Shown: piece after piece, positions 7,959 to 15,222 of the stretch
How positions within the stretch are numbered: position 1 is the first letter of the stretch
Layout of the letters: every line of letters begins with the position of its first letter
The notes under the pieces: generated by a model
Seen by the model: only the letters and a program-made list of their open reading frames with translations
What the model was told of the DNA's origin: nothing
Databases searched by the model: none
Assembly (NCBI GenBank): GCA_035374585.1
Contig: DAOSPF010000051.1
Location: forward strand, 1-25,323
Reading direction: 5' to 3'
Source: JAKPQD01 sp029572965
GTDB taxonomy: Bacteria; Bacteroidota; Bacteroidia; Bacteroidales; DTGW01
Length of the DNA: 25,323 bases
Position numbers and translations under genes: made by a program

Positions 7959-7987
7959 TTGCCAGTGACATAAAATATCTAACTTTG
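7959..7987 (+). promoter_or_regulatory. hldD promoter (TTG-N18-TAACTTTG)
   Basis: A textbook Bacteroidota promoter: TTG at 7959-7961, an 18-nt spacer, then TAACTTTG at 7980-7987. The box ends 12 nt before the ATG at 8000, so the leader is only about 5-7 nt. This rules out the in-frame TTG at 7985, which lies inside the -7 box, as a start codon. Confidence 0.8.
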
Positions 7988-7999
7988 CAAAAAAAACTT

Positions 8000-8956
8000 A
8001 TGATAGTTGTTACCGGAGCTGCTGGTTTTATTGCAAGCAATGTTGTAAAACTCCTCAATGAAAATAACTTTAATGACGTTGTCATTGTTGACGATTTTTC
8101 TAAAACAGAAAAAAAATACAATTACGAGGGCCTCAGGTTTACCCATCAGGTAAATAGAGATGAGTTTTTCGGCTGGGTAAAAGCAAACCACCGCTTTATA
8201 CAAATTATCATCCACCTTGGCGCCCGCACCGACACTACCGAATTTGACAAAAACATTTTTGACAAGCTCAACCTCAATTACAGCAAAGAAGTGTGGAACC
8301 TTTGCACCGAATATGGTTTGCCCCTGATTTATGCTTCATCTGCTGCTACTTACGGTAATGGAGAATTAGGATATGATGACAACCATGCCATTATACCGCA
8401 ACTTAAACCGCTTAACCCTTATGGCGATTCGAAAAATGAATTCGACAAATGGGCTTTAAAACAAGAGAAACAACCATACTTTTGGGCAGGGCTCAAGTTT
8501 TTTAATGTATATGGGCCAGGCGAGAACCACAAAGGACGCATGGCTTCTGTTATTTATCATGCCTATAACCAAATATTGAAAACCGGCAGCATGAAGCTTT
8601 TCCGTTCGCACCGTCCTGACTACAAAGATGGCGAACAACTCCGTGACTTTATTTATGTAAAAGATGTGGCCGATGTTATTTTATTTTTGATGCAACATCG
8701 CAAAAATAGTGGCATTTACAATCTCGGTACCGGAAAAGCCCGTACATTTATCGATTTGGTAAAGGCTACCTTTAAAGCTATGAACATCCCTGAAAAGATT
8801 GATTTTATTGACACCCCTGCCGATATTCGCGACAAATACCAATACTACACTCAGGCCAACATGGACAAATTGCGGAGTATTGGATATGTCAAACCTTTCA
8901 CTTCACTTGAAGATGGTGTAGAAGAATATGTAAAGAAATATCTCATGGCAAAATAA
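8000..8956 (+). CDS. hldD: ADP-L-glycero-D-manno-heptose 6-epimerase
   Basis: HldD (RfaD) is the last enzyme making ADP-L-glycero-D-manno-heptose, a building block of the LPS inner core. It is an extended short-chain dehydrogenase/epimerase that uses bound NADP in the cytoplasm. Seen in the 318-residue protein: the Rossmann motif TGAAGFIAS near the N-terminus, an ASSAATYG strand, and the catalytic pair Y141 and K145 in YGDSK. E. coli HldD has Tyr140/Lys144 and 310 residues, so length and spacing agree. N-terminal MIVVTGAAGFI is close to the E. coli form. The start at 8000 is set by the promoter just upstream. It appears monocistronic, followed by a 698-nt gene-free stretch. Confidence 0.94.
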   Translation: MIVVTGAAGFIASNVVKLLNENNFNDVVIVDDFSKTEKKYNYEGLRFTHQVNRDEFFGWVKANHRFIQIIIHLGARTDTTEFDKNIFDKLNLNYSKEVWNLCTEYGLPLIYASSAATYGNGELGYDDNHAIIPQLKPLNPYGDSKNEFDKWALKQEKQPYFWAGLKFFNVYGPGENHKGRMASVIYHAYNQILKTGSMKLFRSHRPDYKDGEQLRDFIYVKDVADVILFLMQHRKNSGIYNLGTGKARTFIDLVKATFKAMNIPEKIDFIDTPADIRDKYQYYTQANMDKLRSIGYVKPFTSLEDGVEEYVKKYLMAK

Positions 8957-9196
8957 AGCCGGCCATTGACTTGTTGCCTCTTAAAGTATTTGAATTTATT
9001 TTTCAATCTTTAGCTGTAAGCCATTTGCCCCTAAAAATTACAAACTCCCCCTGACGGAGTAAAATTTGACACGTCTTATTTTTCGCTATTTTCAGCAATG
9101 ATATTTTCTTCTCTCGTTAGCCCATAAGCCAAACAGTCGATTTGGGTCTCTAAATTAGACTTAATAAAATCATTCTTTCAATTTAGAAATACTATA

Positions 9197-9315
9197 ATAT
9201 CGTTGATATGAAACTGATCGCCCCGCCGGGGCTTAATTTTAACGATGTTTAATTTTACTACAAACAGGACGTCGCTACGCGACTAAATAATAGCAGCGTA
9301 GCTGCAAACTGTTTG
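9197..9315. repeat. Structured palindromic element with nested hairpins
   Basis: Two folded units lie side by side. Unit A has an outer near-match stem ATATCGTT (9197-9204) with AACGATGT (9241-9248) and an inner GC hairpin GCCCC (9220-9224) with GGGGC (9228-9232). Unit B has an outer perfect stem CAAACAG (9261-9267) with CTGTTTG (9309-9315) enclosing two hairpins, GTCGC-TAC-GCGAC (9271-9283) and GCAGC-GTA-GCTGC (9293-9305). Unit B would fold as a three-way junction. The GC-rich stems stand out from AT-rich surroundings. It looks like a REP/MITE-type mobile repeat; no transposase gene is nearby and only one copy is in the window. Confidence 0.6.
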
Positions 9316-9575
9316 AAGGATGACCAAATACACCAAATGTCCTAAGTCTCCAATAAAGCATTATTTAACCCAAATACGACACCCCTTTTTTTACAACTTT
9401 AAGAACACTTGTAAATATAAAATATGCAGACATTCTTCTTTTGTCAAACAGACATTACTTTAAAATTCTGCTTTCAAAATCCATCACCCTCTCATTAACA
9501 ACCAACTACATAGAAAACACTTTCAAAATCCGCTCTATTATTGAACTACGCCTTTATATCCAAAAAGTTATCAAC

Positions 9576-9612
9576 AAAGTGGTAAAAAGTGGGGATAAGT
9601 GGTAAATAATGG
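9576..9612 (+). promoter_or_regulatory. Putative MraZ operator: four boxes at 10-bp period
   Basis: Four direct repeats start exactly 10 bp apart: AAAGTGG (9576-9582), AAAGTGG (9586-9592), TAAGTGG (9596-9602) and the weaker ATAATGG (9606-9612). MraZ is known to bind direct TGGG-type repeats with a 10-bp period upstream of its own operon in E. coli, and AAAGTG-type repeats in mollicutes. The boxes lie 43-79 nt before the mraZ start, over the expected -33 region, so occlusion of RNA polymerase and autoregulation are the natural reading. Confidence 0.75.
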
Positions 9613-9622
9613 AAAATTTTTA

Positions 9623-9630
9623 TATATTTT
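9623..9630 (+). promoter_or_regulatory. Possible dcw promoter -7 box TATATTTT
   Basis: TATATTTT matches seven of eight positions of TAnnTTTG (T for the last G). It ends 24 nt before mraZ and lies just downstream of the MraZ boxes. No TTG is found at the usual -33 distance, so an activator-dependent or weak promoter is possible. Call is tentative. Confidence 0.35.
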
Positions 9631-9654
9631 TACAACCAAAATAAAAGTATCCCA

Positions 9655-10122
9655 ATGGCATCATTTATAGGAAATTACACCTGTAAAACAGACGAAAAAG
9701 GACGAGTCACCCTGCCAACGGCTTTTAAAAAAGCCCTTCCGGCAGAGGCGCATGATACTTTTATTGTAAAAAAAGATATTTACCAAAAATGTCTTGTGCT
9801 TTATCCTCAAAATGAGTGGGAAAAGCAGGTAGAACAAATCCGTGCCAGCCTTAACCCTTACAACAAGGAACACATGATTTTCTTACGCGGGTTTTATAAA
9901 GACACTGCCGAGGTTGAGCTCGACGCTACCAACCGGCTGCTAATACCGAGGCGATTGCTCGATGAAGCCGGGATAGGCAAAGAAGCCGTTTTAGCAGGCA
10001 TCGACAACAAAATTGAAATTTGGAGCAAAGAAAGCTACGACACCATAGATGCAGGCGAAGACTTTGCCATACTGGCCGGGAAAATTCTTGGCGGGACAAA
10101 TCAAAAAACCGAAAAGCCATGA
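9655..10122 (+). CDS. mraZ: Transcriptional regulator MraZ
   Basis: MraZ is a DNA-binding regulator of the dcw operon and a nucleoid-associated protein, forming ring-shaped oligomers of AbrB/SpoVT-like folds. This 155-residue protein has both half-domains: DEKGRVTLP (about residues 13-21) and DATNRLLIP (about 86-94). The first has the standard DxxGR motif; the second reads DxxNR, a change at the usual Gly. The C-terminal DNKIEIW strand is typical of the family. Four boxes matching MraZ sites lie directly upstream, supporting autoregulation. The stop codon overlaps the rsmH start as ATGA. Confidence 0.97.
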   Translation: MASFIGNYTCKTDEKGRVTLPTAFKKALPAEAHDTFIVKKDIYQKCLVLYPQNEWEKQVEQIRASLNPYNKEHMIFLRGFYKDTAEVELDATNRLLIPRRLLDEAGIGKEAVLAGIDNKIEIWSKESYDTIDAGEDFAILAGKILGGTNQKTEKP

Positions 10123-11015
10123 CCTACCATATACCAGTAATGTTGCATGAGAGCATTGAAGGGCTTCGGATAAAACCCTCAGGCTGTTATGTCGATGCCA
10201 CTTTTGGAGGCGGAGGCCACTCAAAAGCCATTCTTGCCCAACTTAAAGGGGGGCGTCTTTTTGGTTTTGACCGGGACGAAGATGCCATGCAAAATATCCC
10301 TTCTGACCCTCAATTTACCTTCGTGAAACAAAACTTCAGGTACATGAAAAATTTTCTGAATTACCACGGAGTGGAAAAAATTGACGGCATACTAGCCGAC
10401 CTTGGCGTTTCGTCTCACCAGTTTGACGAGCCTCAGCGAGGTTTTATGTTTAGGGCTGATGCCCCTTTAGACATGCGTATGGACAAGAACTCCAATCTTT
10501 CGGCCAAAACACTGCTCAACGAATGGACAGAAGAAAAGCTGGCAGACCTCTTTTATCTTTACGGCGAAATTCAAAATGCGCGCAAACTGGCACATTGCAT
10601 CACAACAGCACGTAGCAGGCAAGCAATAAGCACTACAGGCGAGCTGGTTGAATGTATCCGCAGTTGCATCCCGCAAAAAATTGAAAACAAATATATGGCC
10701 CAGGTTTTTCAGGCTATCCGTATTGAAGTAAATGGCGAACTCGACAACCTAAAACAATTGCTCGAACAGTCTGCTGAAATGCTTGTCCCTTCTGGCCGTT
10801 TGGTAGTTATCACTTATCATTCTTTGGAAGACCGCATGGTGAAAAATTTTATTAAATGTGGCAACGTAGAAGGTAATGAAAACAAAGATTTTTACGGGAA
10901 CCGCAATGCTCCGTTCAAAGCCATCAACAAATCGGTAATAACCCCTTCGGATGAAGAGCTGAAAACAAACAACAGGTCGCGCAGCGCCAAGCTGCGCATA
11001 GCCGAAAAGCTTTAA
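10119..11015 (+). CDS. rsmH: 16S rRNA (cytosine(1402)-N4)-methyltransferase RsmH
   Basis: RsmH (MraW) methylates N4 of C1402 in the ribosomal P site using S-adenosylmethionine. The 298-residue protein shows the SAM-binding motif VDATFGGGGHSKAIL (about residues 25-39), the acidic loop GFDRDEDAM, and the signature DGILADLGVSSHQFD followed by RGFMFRADAPLDMRMD. ATG 10119 is chosen because MTYHIPVML is the conserved N-terminus and overlaps the mraZ stop as ATGA; a longer in-frame ORF from 10020 lies inside mraZ and is an artefact. Second gene of the dcw operon, 10 nt before ftsL. Confidence 0.98.
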   Translation: MTYHIPVMLHESIEGLRIKPSGCYVDATFGGGGHSKAILAQLKGGRLFGFDRDEDAMQNIPSDPQFTFVKQNFRYMKNFLNYHGVEKIDGILADLGVSSHQFDEPQRGFMFRADAPLDMRMDKNSNLSAKTLLNEWTEEKLADLFYLYGEIQNARKLAHCITTARSRQAISTTGELVECIRSCIPQKIENKYMAQVFQAIRIEVNGELDNLKQLLEQSAEMLVPSGRLVVITYHSLEDRMVKNFIKCGNVEGNENKDFYGNRNAPFKAINKSVITPSDEELKTNNRSRSAKLRIAEKL

Positions 11016-11025
11016 AATCAATAAC

Positions 11026-11409
11026 ATGAGTGAAGAAAAGGAAAAGAAAAATATAGAATTTGTAAGCGAAAAAGAAGAAGTAAAAGAGATACAAAAGTAT
11101 TCCGTTAAACATTGGATTACCGGGCGAGTATTTGCTTCGGCCGAAATACGCAGCCAATTACCTTTCATTGTTTTTCTGGCTTTTTTGGGGTTTGTTTATA
11201 TAGCAAACAGGTATCATGCAGAAAGGTTGATGCGCAATACCCTCAAACTAAAACAAGAGCTGGACGAATTGCGTGCTGAATCTATCACAACAGCATCAGA
11301 ACTTATGTTCCTGAGCCGTCAATCGCAAGTACAAAAATTTGTCAATCAGGAAAACCTGGGGCTAAAAGAAGCCGTAGCCCCACCAAAACGTATTAAATGG
11401 AGAGACTAA
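11026..11409 (+). CDS. ftsL: FtsL-like cell division protein
   Basis: A 127-residue bitopic protein. A charged cytoplasmic N-terminus (1-44) is followed by one membrane span (about 45-60, LPFIVFLAFLGFVYIA) and a periplasmic coiled coil rich in Leu, Lys and Glu (about 65-100, LKLKQELDELRAES). Size, topology and position between rsmH and ftsI match FtsL, the scaffold that with FtsB and FtsQ activates septal wall synthesis by FtsWI. Sequence similarity to proteobacterial FtsL is low, as is usual, so the name rests on topology and synteny. It ends 7 nt before ftsI. Confidence 0.85.
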   Translation: MSEEKEKKNIEFVSEKEEVKEIQKYSVKHWITGRVFASAEIRSQLPFIVFLAFLGFVYIANRYHAERLMRNTLKLKQELDELRAESITTASELMFLSRQSQVQKFVNQENLGLKEAVAPPKRIKWRD

Positions 11410-11416
11410 AATAAAA

Positions 11417-13531
11417 ATGTCAATAAAAAAAGACATAGTATGGCGTATAGCTCTGGTTTATGTAGTAATGCTGCTGGTTGGCATTGCTATTGTCATGCGT
11501 ATTGTCTATTTACAGTTTTTTGAAGTAGGGCCTTTAACCAAGAAAGCACAAAAACTATCGGTCAGGGATATAGAAATCATCCCGGAGCGTGGTAATATAC
11601 TGGCTTGTGATGGCAGGTTGCTGGCAACTTCAGTCCCTTATTACGAGATAAGGGTTGACATCAGTCGCGAAACAGTACCTTCAGGGCTTTTTATTGAAAA
11701 AATAGACTCACTGGCAACTCGTCTGGCACAAATTTTTAAAGATAAATCATGGGGGATGTACAAACGTGAACTTATTCATGCCCGAAATGAAAATAATCGT
11801 TATTATCTTCTCAAACGCAAAGCTGATTTCGAACAGCTGCACCAGTTAAGAAACTGTCCTATATTTCGCCTTGGAAAAAACAAAGGGGGCCTGATAGTAA
11901 TACCTAACGGGGTACGTTTTATGCCTCATGGAGACCTTGCAGCACGTACTGTTGGATATATAAGCAAAAGTGAAGAAGGTACAGTTGTTGGGATTGAAGG
12001 CTCATACGATGAAGAATTGCGCGGGGTAAAAGGCATAAAACTGATGCAACGCGTTCCGGGCGGAATTTGGATGCCAATTAATAGTGAAAACGAGATTGAA
12101 CCTAAGAATGGCGTTGATGTTGTTACCACCATCGACCTCAACATCCAGGATGTAGCCCAGGAAGCATTACGCACCCAACTGCAAAAACACAATGCCCATC
12201 ATGGCACGGCTGTATTAATGGAAGTAAAAACCGGTGAAGTTAAAGCTATTGCCAACCTAGAAAAAACAGAAAATGGCCAATATCGCGAAATGTTTAACTA
12301 TGCCATAGCTGAGAGTACCGAACCTGGTTCAACTTTCAAGCTGGCTACCATAATGGCCGCTCTCGAAGATGGATATATAACACCAGATGATACCATTGAC
12401 ACACAAAACGGCACCTGGAAAATTTATGACAAAGAAATAAAAGACTCGCATGAAGGAGGATACGGGAAAATATCAATAAACCAGGTTTTTGAACTTTCAT
12501 CAAATATTGGGGTTGCCAAAATTGTTATGGACAATTACAAAGGCCGGGAAGAACAATTTATCAAACGCATCTATTCATTTGGGCTCAACGACAAATTGGG
12601 CCTGCAAATAAAAGGGGAAGGGAGCCCAATGATTAAATACCCTCATACACAAGGCTGGTCAGGCATATCTATGGCTATGATTAGCCATGGATATGAACTT
12701 AGGCTGACCCCGTTGCAGGTACTTGCGTTCTACAATGCAGTGGCAAACAATGGACGACTTGTACGCCCGCAATTTGTCAAAGAATTGCGGGTAAACGGAA
12801 GGACAATAAAACGTTTTGAAAACCACACCATTAAATCGTCTATTTGTTCTATGTCAACCATCCGCAAAGTAAGAAAAATGATGGAAGGAGTTGTTTTACG
12901 CGGAACAGCCACAAACCTGAAAGACTCAGTTTTACATATTGCCGGGAAAACAGGTACTGCACAAATAGCCCGAAAAAACCAAGGATATAGACAAAACTCT
13001 CAGATTGCTTATCAAGCTTCATTTGTAGGATATTTTCCGGCAGAAGCCCCTAAATATTCATGCATTGTTGTTGTAAATGCCCCTTCAAATTCTGTTTATT
13101 ATGGCAATTTAGTGGCAGGGCCTGTTTTTAAAGAGATAGCACAAAAGGTTTATGCCACCTCATTTGAGCTACACGACGAGATAATTGGAGGACGAAACAA
13201 CCTAAAGACTGAACTCCCTTATGCCTATGACGGTAACAGAGAACAAATTGAAGAAGTATTGGACGAACTGGGCATAGACTATGACGAAAATGATGAGAGC
13301 CAATGGATTTCATTGTATAAAGAAGATGATGAGTTTAAACTAAAGAAAAGAACCGTTATCCCCAACCTTGTACCTAATGTAACCGGCATGCCAGCTAAAG
13401 ATGCTGTATATTTAGTCGAAAAAGCCGGATTACACCCAATTGTCAAAGGCTATGGCAAAGTTTTTAGCCAGTCAATCGGGCCCGGTAGCAAGGCTTCATC
13501 AGGTTCGTCAATAATTCTGCAACTACGATAA
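11417..13531 (+). CDS. ftsI: Penicillin-binding protein FtsI (class B transpeptidase) with PASTA domain
   Basis: FtsI (PBP3-type) crosslinks septal peptidoglycan with its glycosyltransferase partner FtsW. The 704-residue protein has an N-terminal membrane anchor (about 10-30), a pedestal/dimerisation domain (about 50-220), and a transpeptidase domain with S305-T-F-K308 (nucleophile Ser305), S361-S-N363 and K511-T-G-T514. A single PASTA domain forms the C-terminus (about 640-704, from VIPNLVPNVTGM), a feature common in Bacteroidota and Gram-positive homologues but absent from E. coli FtsI. All catalytic motifs are intact. The PASTA domain may bind nascent wall or aid septal targeting (inference). 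Confidence 0.97.
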   Translation: MSIKKDIVWRIALVYVVMLLVGIAIVMRIVYLQFFEVGPLTKKAQKLSVRDIEIIPERGNILACDGRLLATSVPYYEIRVDISRETVPSGLFIEKIDSLATRLAQIFKDKSWGMYKRELIHARNENNRYYLLKRKADFEQLHQLRNCPIFRLGKNKGGLIVIPNGVRFMPHGDLAARTVGYISKSEEGTVVGIEGSYDEELRGVKGIKLMQRVPGGIWMPINSENEIEPKNGVDVVTTIDLNIQDVAQEALRTQLQKHNAHHGTAVLMEVKTGEVKAIANLEKTENGQYREMFNYAIAESTEPGSTFKLATIMAALEDGYITPDDTIDTQNGTWKIYDKEIKDSHEGGYGKISINQVFELSSNIGVAKIVMDNYKGREEQFIKRIYSFGLNDKLGLQIKGEGSPMIKYPHTQGWSGISMAMISHGYELRLTPLQVLAFYNAVANNGRLVRPQFVKELRVNGRTIKRFENHTIKSSICSMSTIRKVRKMMEGVVLRGTATNLKDSVLHIAGKTGTAQIARKNQGYRQNSQIAYQASFVGYFPAEAPKYSCIVVVNAPSNSVYYGNLVAGPVFKEIAQKVYATSFELHDEIIGGRNNLKTELPYAYDGNREQIEEVLDELGIDYDENDESQWISLYKEDDEFKLKKRTVIPNLVPNVTGMPAKDAVYLVEKAGLHPIVKGYGKVFSQSIGPGSKASSGSSIILQLR

Positions 13532-13542
13532 AAACATAAACC

Positions 13543-15006
13543 GTGAAAACATTAAAAGACATACTAAAATCGGTAGAAGCCAAGAGCATCAAAGGTTCGA
13601 TAGACATAGCCATAGAAGGCATACAGTTTGACTCTCGAAAAGTAGTCAAAAATACTGTCTTTGTAGCGGTCCCAGGCACTCAAAATGATGGGCACCAGTA
13701 TATTGAAAAGGCTATTGAATTGGGAGCAACAGCTATCATCTGCCAAACTTTGCCCAAATCGTTAAATACAAACATCACATATATTGAAGTAGCAGATTCT
13801 GCATGGGTTTTAGGCATAGCCATAGCCAATTTTTACGACAATCCTTCTTCTAAGCTTAAGCTTGTAGGGGTAACAGGCACTAACGGCAAAACCACAACAG
13901 CCACTATGCTTTACTGGCTTTATAAGGCAATGGGATATAAAGTTGGCTTAATTTCTACTGTCATCTATTATGTAAATGATGAAGCTTTTGAATCGACCCA
14001 TACAACGCCAGACCCGTTAATGTTACACAGCCTTATGGCAAAAATGGCAGATGCGGGCTGTCAGTATTGTTTTATGGAAGTAAGCTCGCACTCGATAGCT
14101 CAAAAACGCATTGCAGGGCTTCACTTTGATGGTGCTATTTTCACCAATCTTACCCACGATCACCTCGACTATCACTTAACTTTTGACAATTATCTTAAAG
14201 CTAAAAAAGAACTTTTCGACTCTCTGCCCAAAGAAGCCTTTGCCATTGTCAATATTGACGATAAAAATGGACGTGTGATGGTACAAAACACCAAAGCAGA
14301 GGTAAAAACTTATGCTTTGCAGTCGGTTGCCGACTTTCAGGCCAAAATTATCGAAAGCCATTTTGATGGTATGCAACTGATATTTGACGGTAAAGACTTT
14401 TGGACACCATTAACAGGCAAGTTCAATGCATACAATTTACTAGCTATATACAGTACTGCCGTTATGCTTGGCAGTAATAAAGAAGAGGTTATGACCAAAC
14501 TTAGCACTTTTGGCCATGTAAGAGGACGTTTCGAAACAATACGCGCCAAAAACGGTATGACAGCTATTATTGACTACGCTCACACTCCAGATGCTTTGGA
14601 AAATGTATTAAATGCAATAAGACAAATTCGTCAAAGTCATCAGAAAATAATTACTGTAGTTGGGGCAGGCGGAAACCGCGATAAAACAAAGCGGCCTGTT
14701 ATGGCAAAAGTTTGCGTTACTTTATCTGACAAGGTTATAATAACTTCAGACAACCCACGCTTTGAAGAGCCTGAAGATATTATTGCAGATATGATGCAAG
14801 GCATTGATGCAAAAGACAAATTAAAAACTTTAAAAATAACAGACCGCCGCGAAGCAATAAAAACAGCGGTAATGTTAGCTACACCTGATGATATAATCCT
14901 GATTGCAGGCAAAGGGCACGAAACTTATCAGGAAATTAAAGGGGTGAAGCATCATTTTGACGACAAAGAAGAAATTGCACAATTACTAATGACAAATGAC
15001 AAATGA
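13543..15006 (+). CDS. murE: UDP-N-acetylmuramoyl-tripeptide synthetase MurE (meso-DAP type)
   Basis: MurE adds the third amino acid of the peptide stem to UDP-MurNAc-L-Ala-D-Glu in the cytoplasm with ATP. The 487-residue protein has the Mur ligase P-loop GVTGTNGKTTT (Lys116) and the substrate-specificity motif D403-N-P-R406, which marks meso-diaminopimelate enzymes (E. coli D413-R416). The start is GTG at 13543, the only reasonable one: it is 11 nt after ftsI and gives the normal N-terminus. The last residues, MTNDK, are encoded by the 7-bp repeat ATGACAA, so the original 3' end may have been altered. The stop overlaps the next small ORF as ATGA. Confidence 0.97.
   Translation: MKTLKDILKSVEAKSIKGSIDIAIEGIQFDSRKVVKNTVFVAVPGTQNDGHQYIEKAIELGATAIICQTLPKSLNTNITYIEVADSAWVLGIAIANFYDNPSSKLKLVGVTGTNGKTTTATMLYWLYKAMGYKVGLISTVIYYVNDEAFESTHTTPDPLMLHSLMAKMADAGCQYCFMEVSSHSIAQKRIAGLHFDGAIFTNLTHDHLDYHLTFDNYLKAKKELFDSLPKEAFAIVNIDDKNGRVMVQNTKAEVKTYALQSVADFQAKIIESHFDGMQLIFDGKDFWTPLTGKFNAYNLLAIYSTAVMLGSNKEEVMTKLSTFGHVRGRFETIRAKNGMTAIIDYAHTPDALENVLNAIRQIRQSHQKIITVVGAGGNRDKTKRPVMAKVCVTLSDKVIITSDNPRFEEPEDIIADMMQGIDAKDKLKTLKITDRREAIKTAVMLATPDDIILIAGKGHETYQEIKGVKHHFDDKEEIAQLLMTNDK
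14989..15002. repeat. Heptanucleotide tandem repeat (ATGACAA)x2 at the murE 3' end
   Basis: Two perfect ATGACAA units (14989-14995, 14996-15002) followed by the partial unit ATGATTG. They encode the last murE codons and lead directly into its stop and the start of the small downstream ORF. A second heptamer array closes that ORF at 15197-15217. Confidence 0.75.
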
Positions 15007-15215
15007 TTGAAAACAAAGAAAATATTATAGTTAGTAATCCTTTTCAACTGGCATTGAGCTTTATTGAGTTTTGCCAAAAGTTCGAAAACACAGCAAAATT
15101 AGCAATTGTAAAGCAGCTATTAAAAGTAGCGGCATTGATAAGAGTGAAAATTCATGAGAAACTGCTCGCTCAAAATAAAAACAATAAAAATTATTCATTA
15201 GCAATTAGTAATTAG
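15003..15215 (+). CDS. Short four-helix-bundle (S23/IVP-like) protein, probably truncated
   Basis: A 70-residue ORF between murE and mraY. Residues 5-58 resemble the N-terminal half of the four-helix-bundle family (S23, the protein of 23S rRNA intervening sequences): ENIIV..PF.LAL..IE, then KQLLK, then IHEKLLAQNK correspond in order to the usual 'ENIIV.KSF.FAL', 'KQLLRS' and 'I.EA.AAQSK'. Full family members are about 115-125 residues, so the second half is missing. The end of the reading frame (SLAISN-stop) is supplied by a heptamer repeat, which suggests truncation. It starts at an ATGA overlap with murE and ends 7 nt before mraY, so it is transcribed and probably translated with the operon. 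Function is unknown; it may be a remnant. The family match was made by eye. Confidence 0.6.
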   Translation: MIENKENIIVSNPFQLALSFIEFCQKFENTAKLAIVKQLLKVAALIRVKIHEKLLAQNKNNKNYSLAISN

Positions 15216-15217
15216 TA
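15197..15217. repeat. Heptanucleotide tandem repeat ATTAG(C/T)A x3
   Basis: Three units, ATTAGCA (15197-15203), ATTAGTA (15204-15210) and ATTAGTA (15211-15217), end just before the mraY start. The stop codon of the truncated four-helix-bundle ORF (15213-15215) lies inside the third unit. With the ATGACAA array at its other end, the small ORF is bounded by heptamer repeats on both sides. Confidence 0.8.
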
Positions 15218-15222
15218 AACAT

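Larger units (their letters stand above)
8957..9654. other. Gene-free intergenic stretch before the dcw operon
   Basis: No plausible coding region is visible on either strand. From left to right it holds a small hairpin, ACTCC/GGAGT (9044-9060); an AT-rich inverted repeat, TCTAAATT (9149-9156) with AATTTAGA (9180-9187); a complex folded element (9197-9315); an AT-rich stretch in which I see nothing (9316-9560); and the MraZ boxes with the likely mraZ promoter (9576-9630). No clear terminator for hldD was found. Confidence 0.75.

Noticed and set aside
7985..7999. TTG start for the heptose epimerase
   Set aside because: This codon is part of the TAACTTTG promoter box; the ATG at 8000 gives the normal MIVVTGAAGF start.
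9261..9315. Complete insertion sequence with CAAACAG terminal repeats
   Set aside because: The interior is only about 40 bp with no coding capacity; at most it is a non-autonomous element.
9191..9320. CRISPR array or leader
   Set aside because: The palindromes differ from one another and are not regularly spaced; there are no spacers and no cas genes.
9568..9598. DnaA-box-like 9-mers TTATCAACA (9568-9576) and TTATCCCCA (complement of 9590-9598) before mraZ
   Set aside because: Each has one mismatch to TTATCCACA. The second falls inside the 10-bp repeat array, which already explains it. No dnaA or dnaN gene or AT-rich unwinding region is nearby, so an origin is not supported.
10020..10118. 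33-residue N-terminal extension of RsmH
   Set aside because: It lies in another frame inside mraZ, has no family similarity, and the ATG at 10119 gives the conserved N-terminus.
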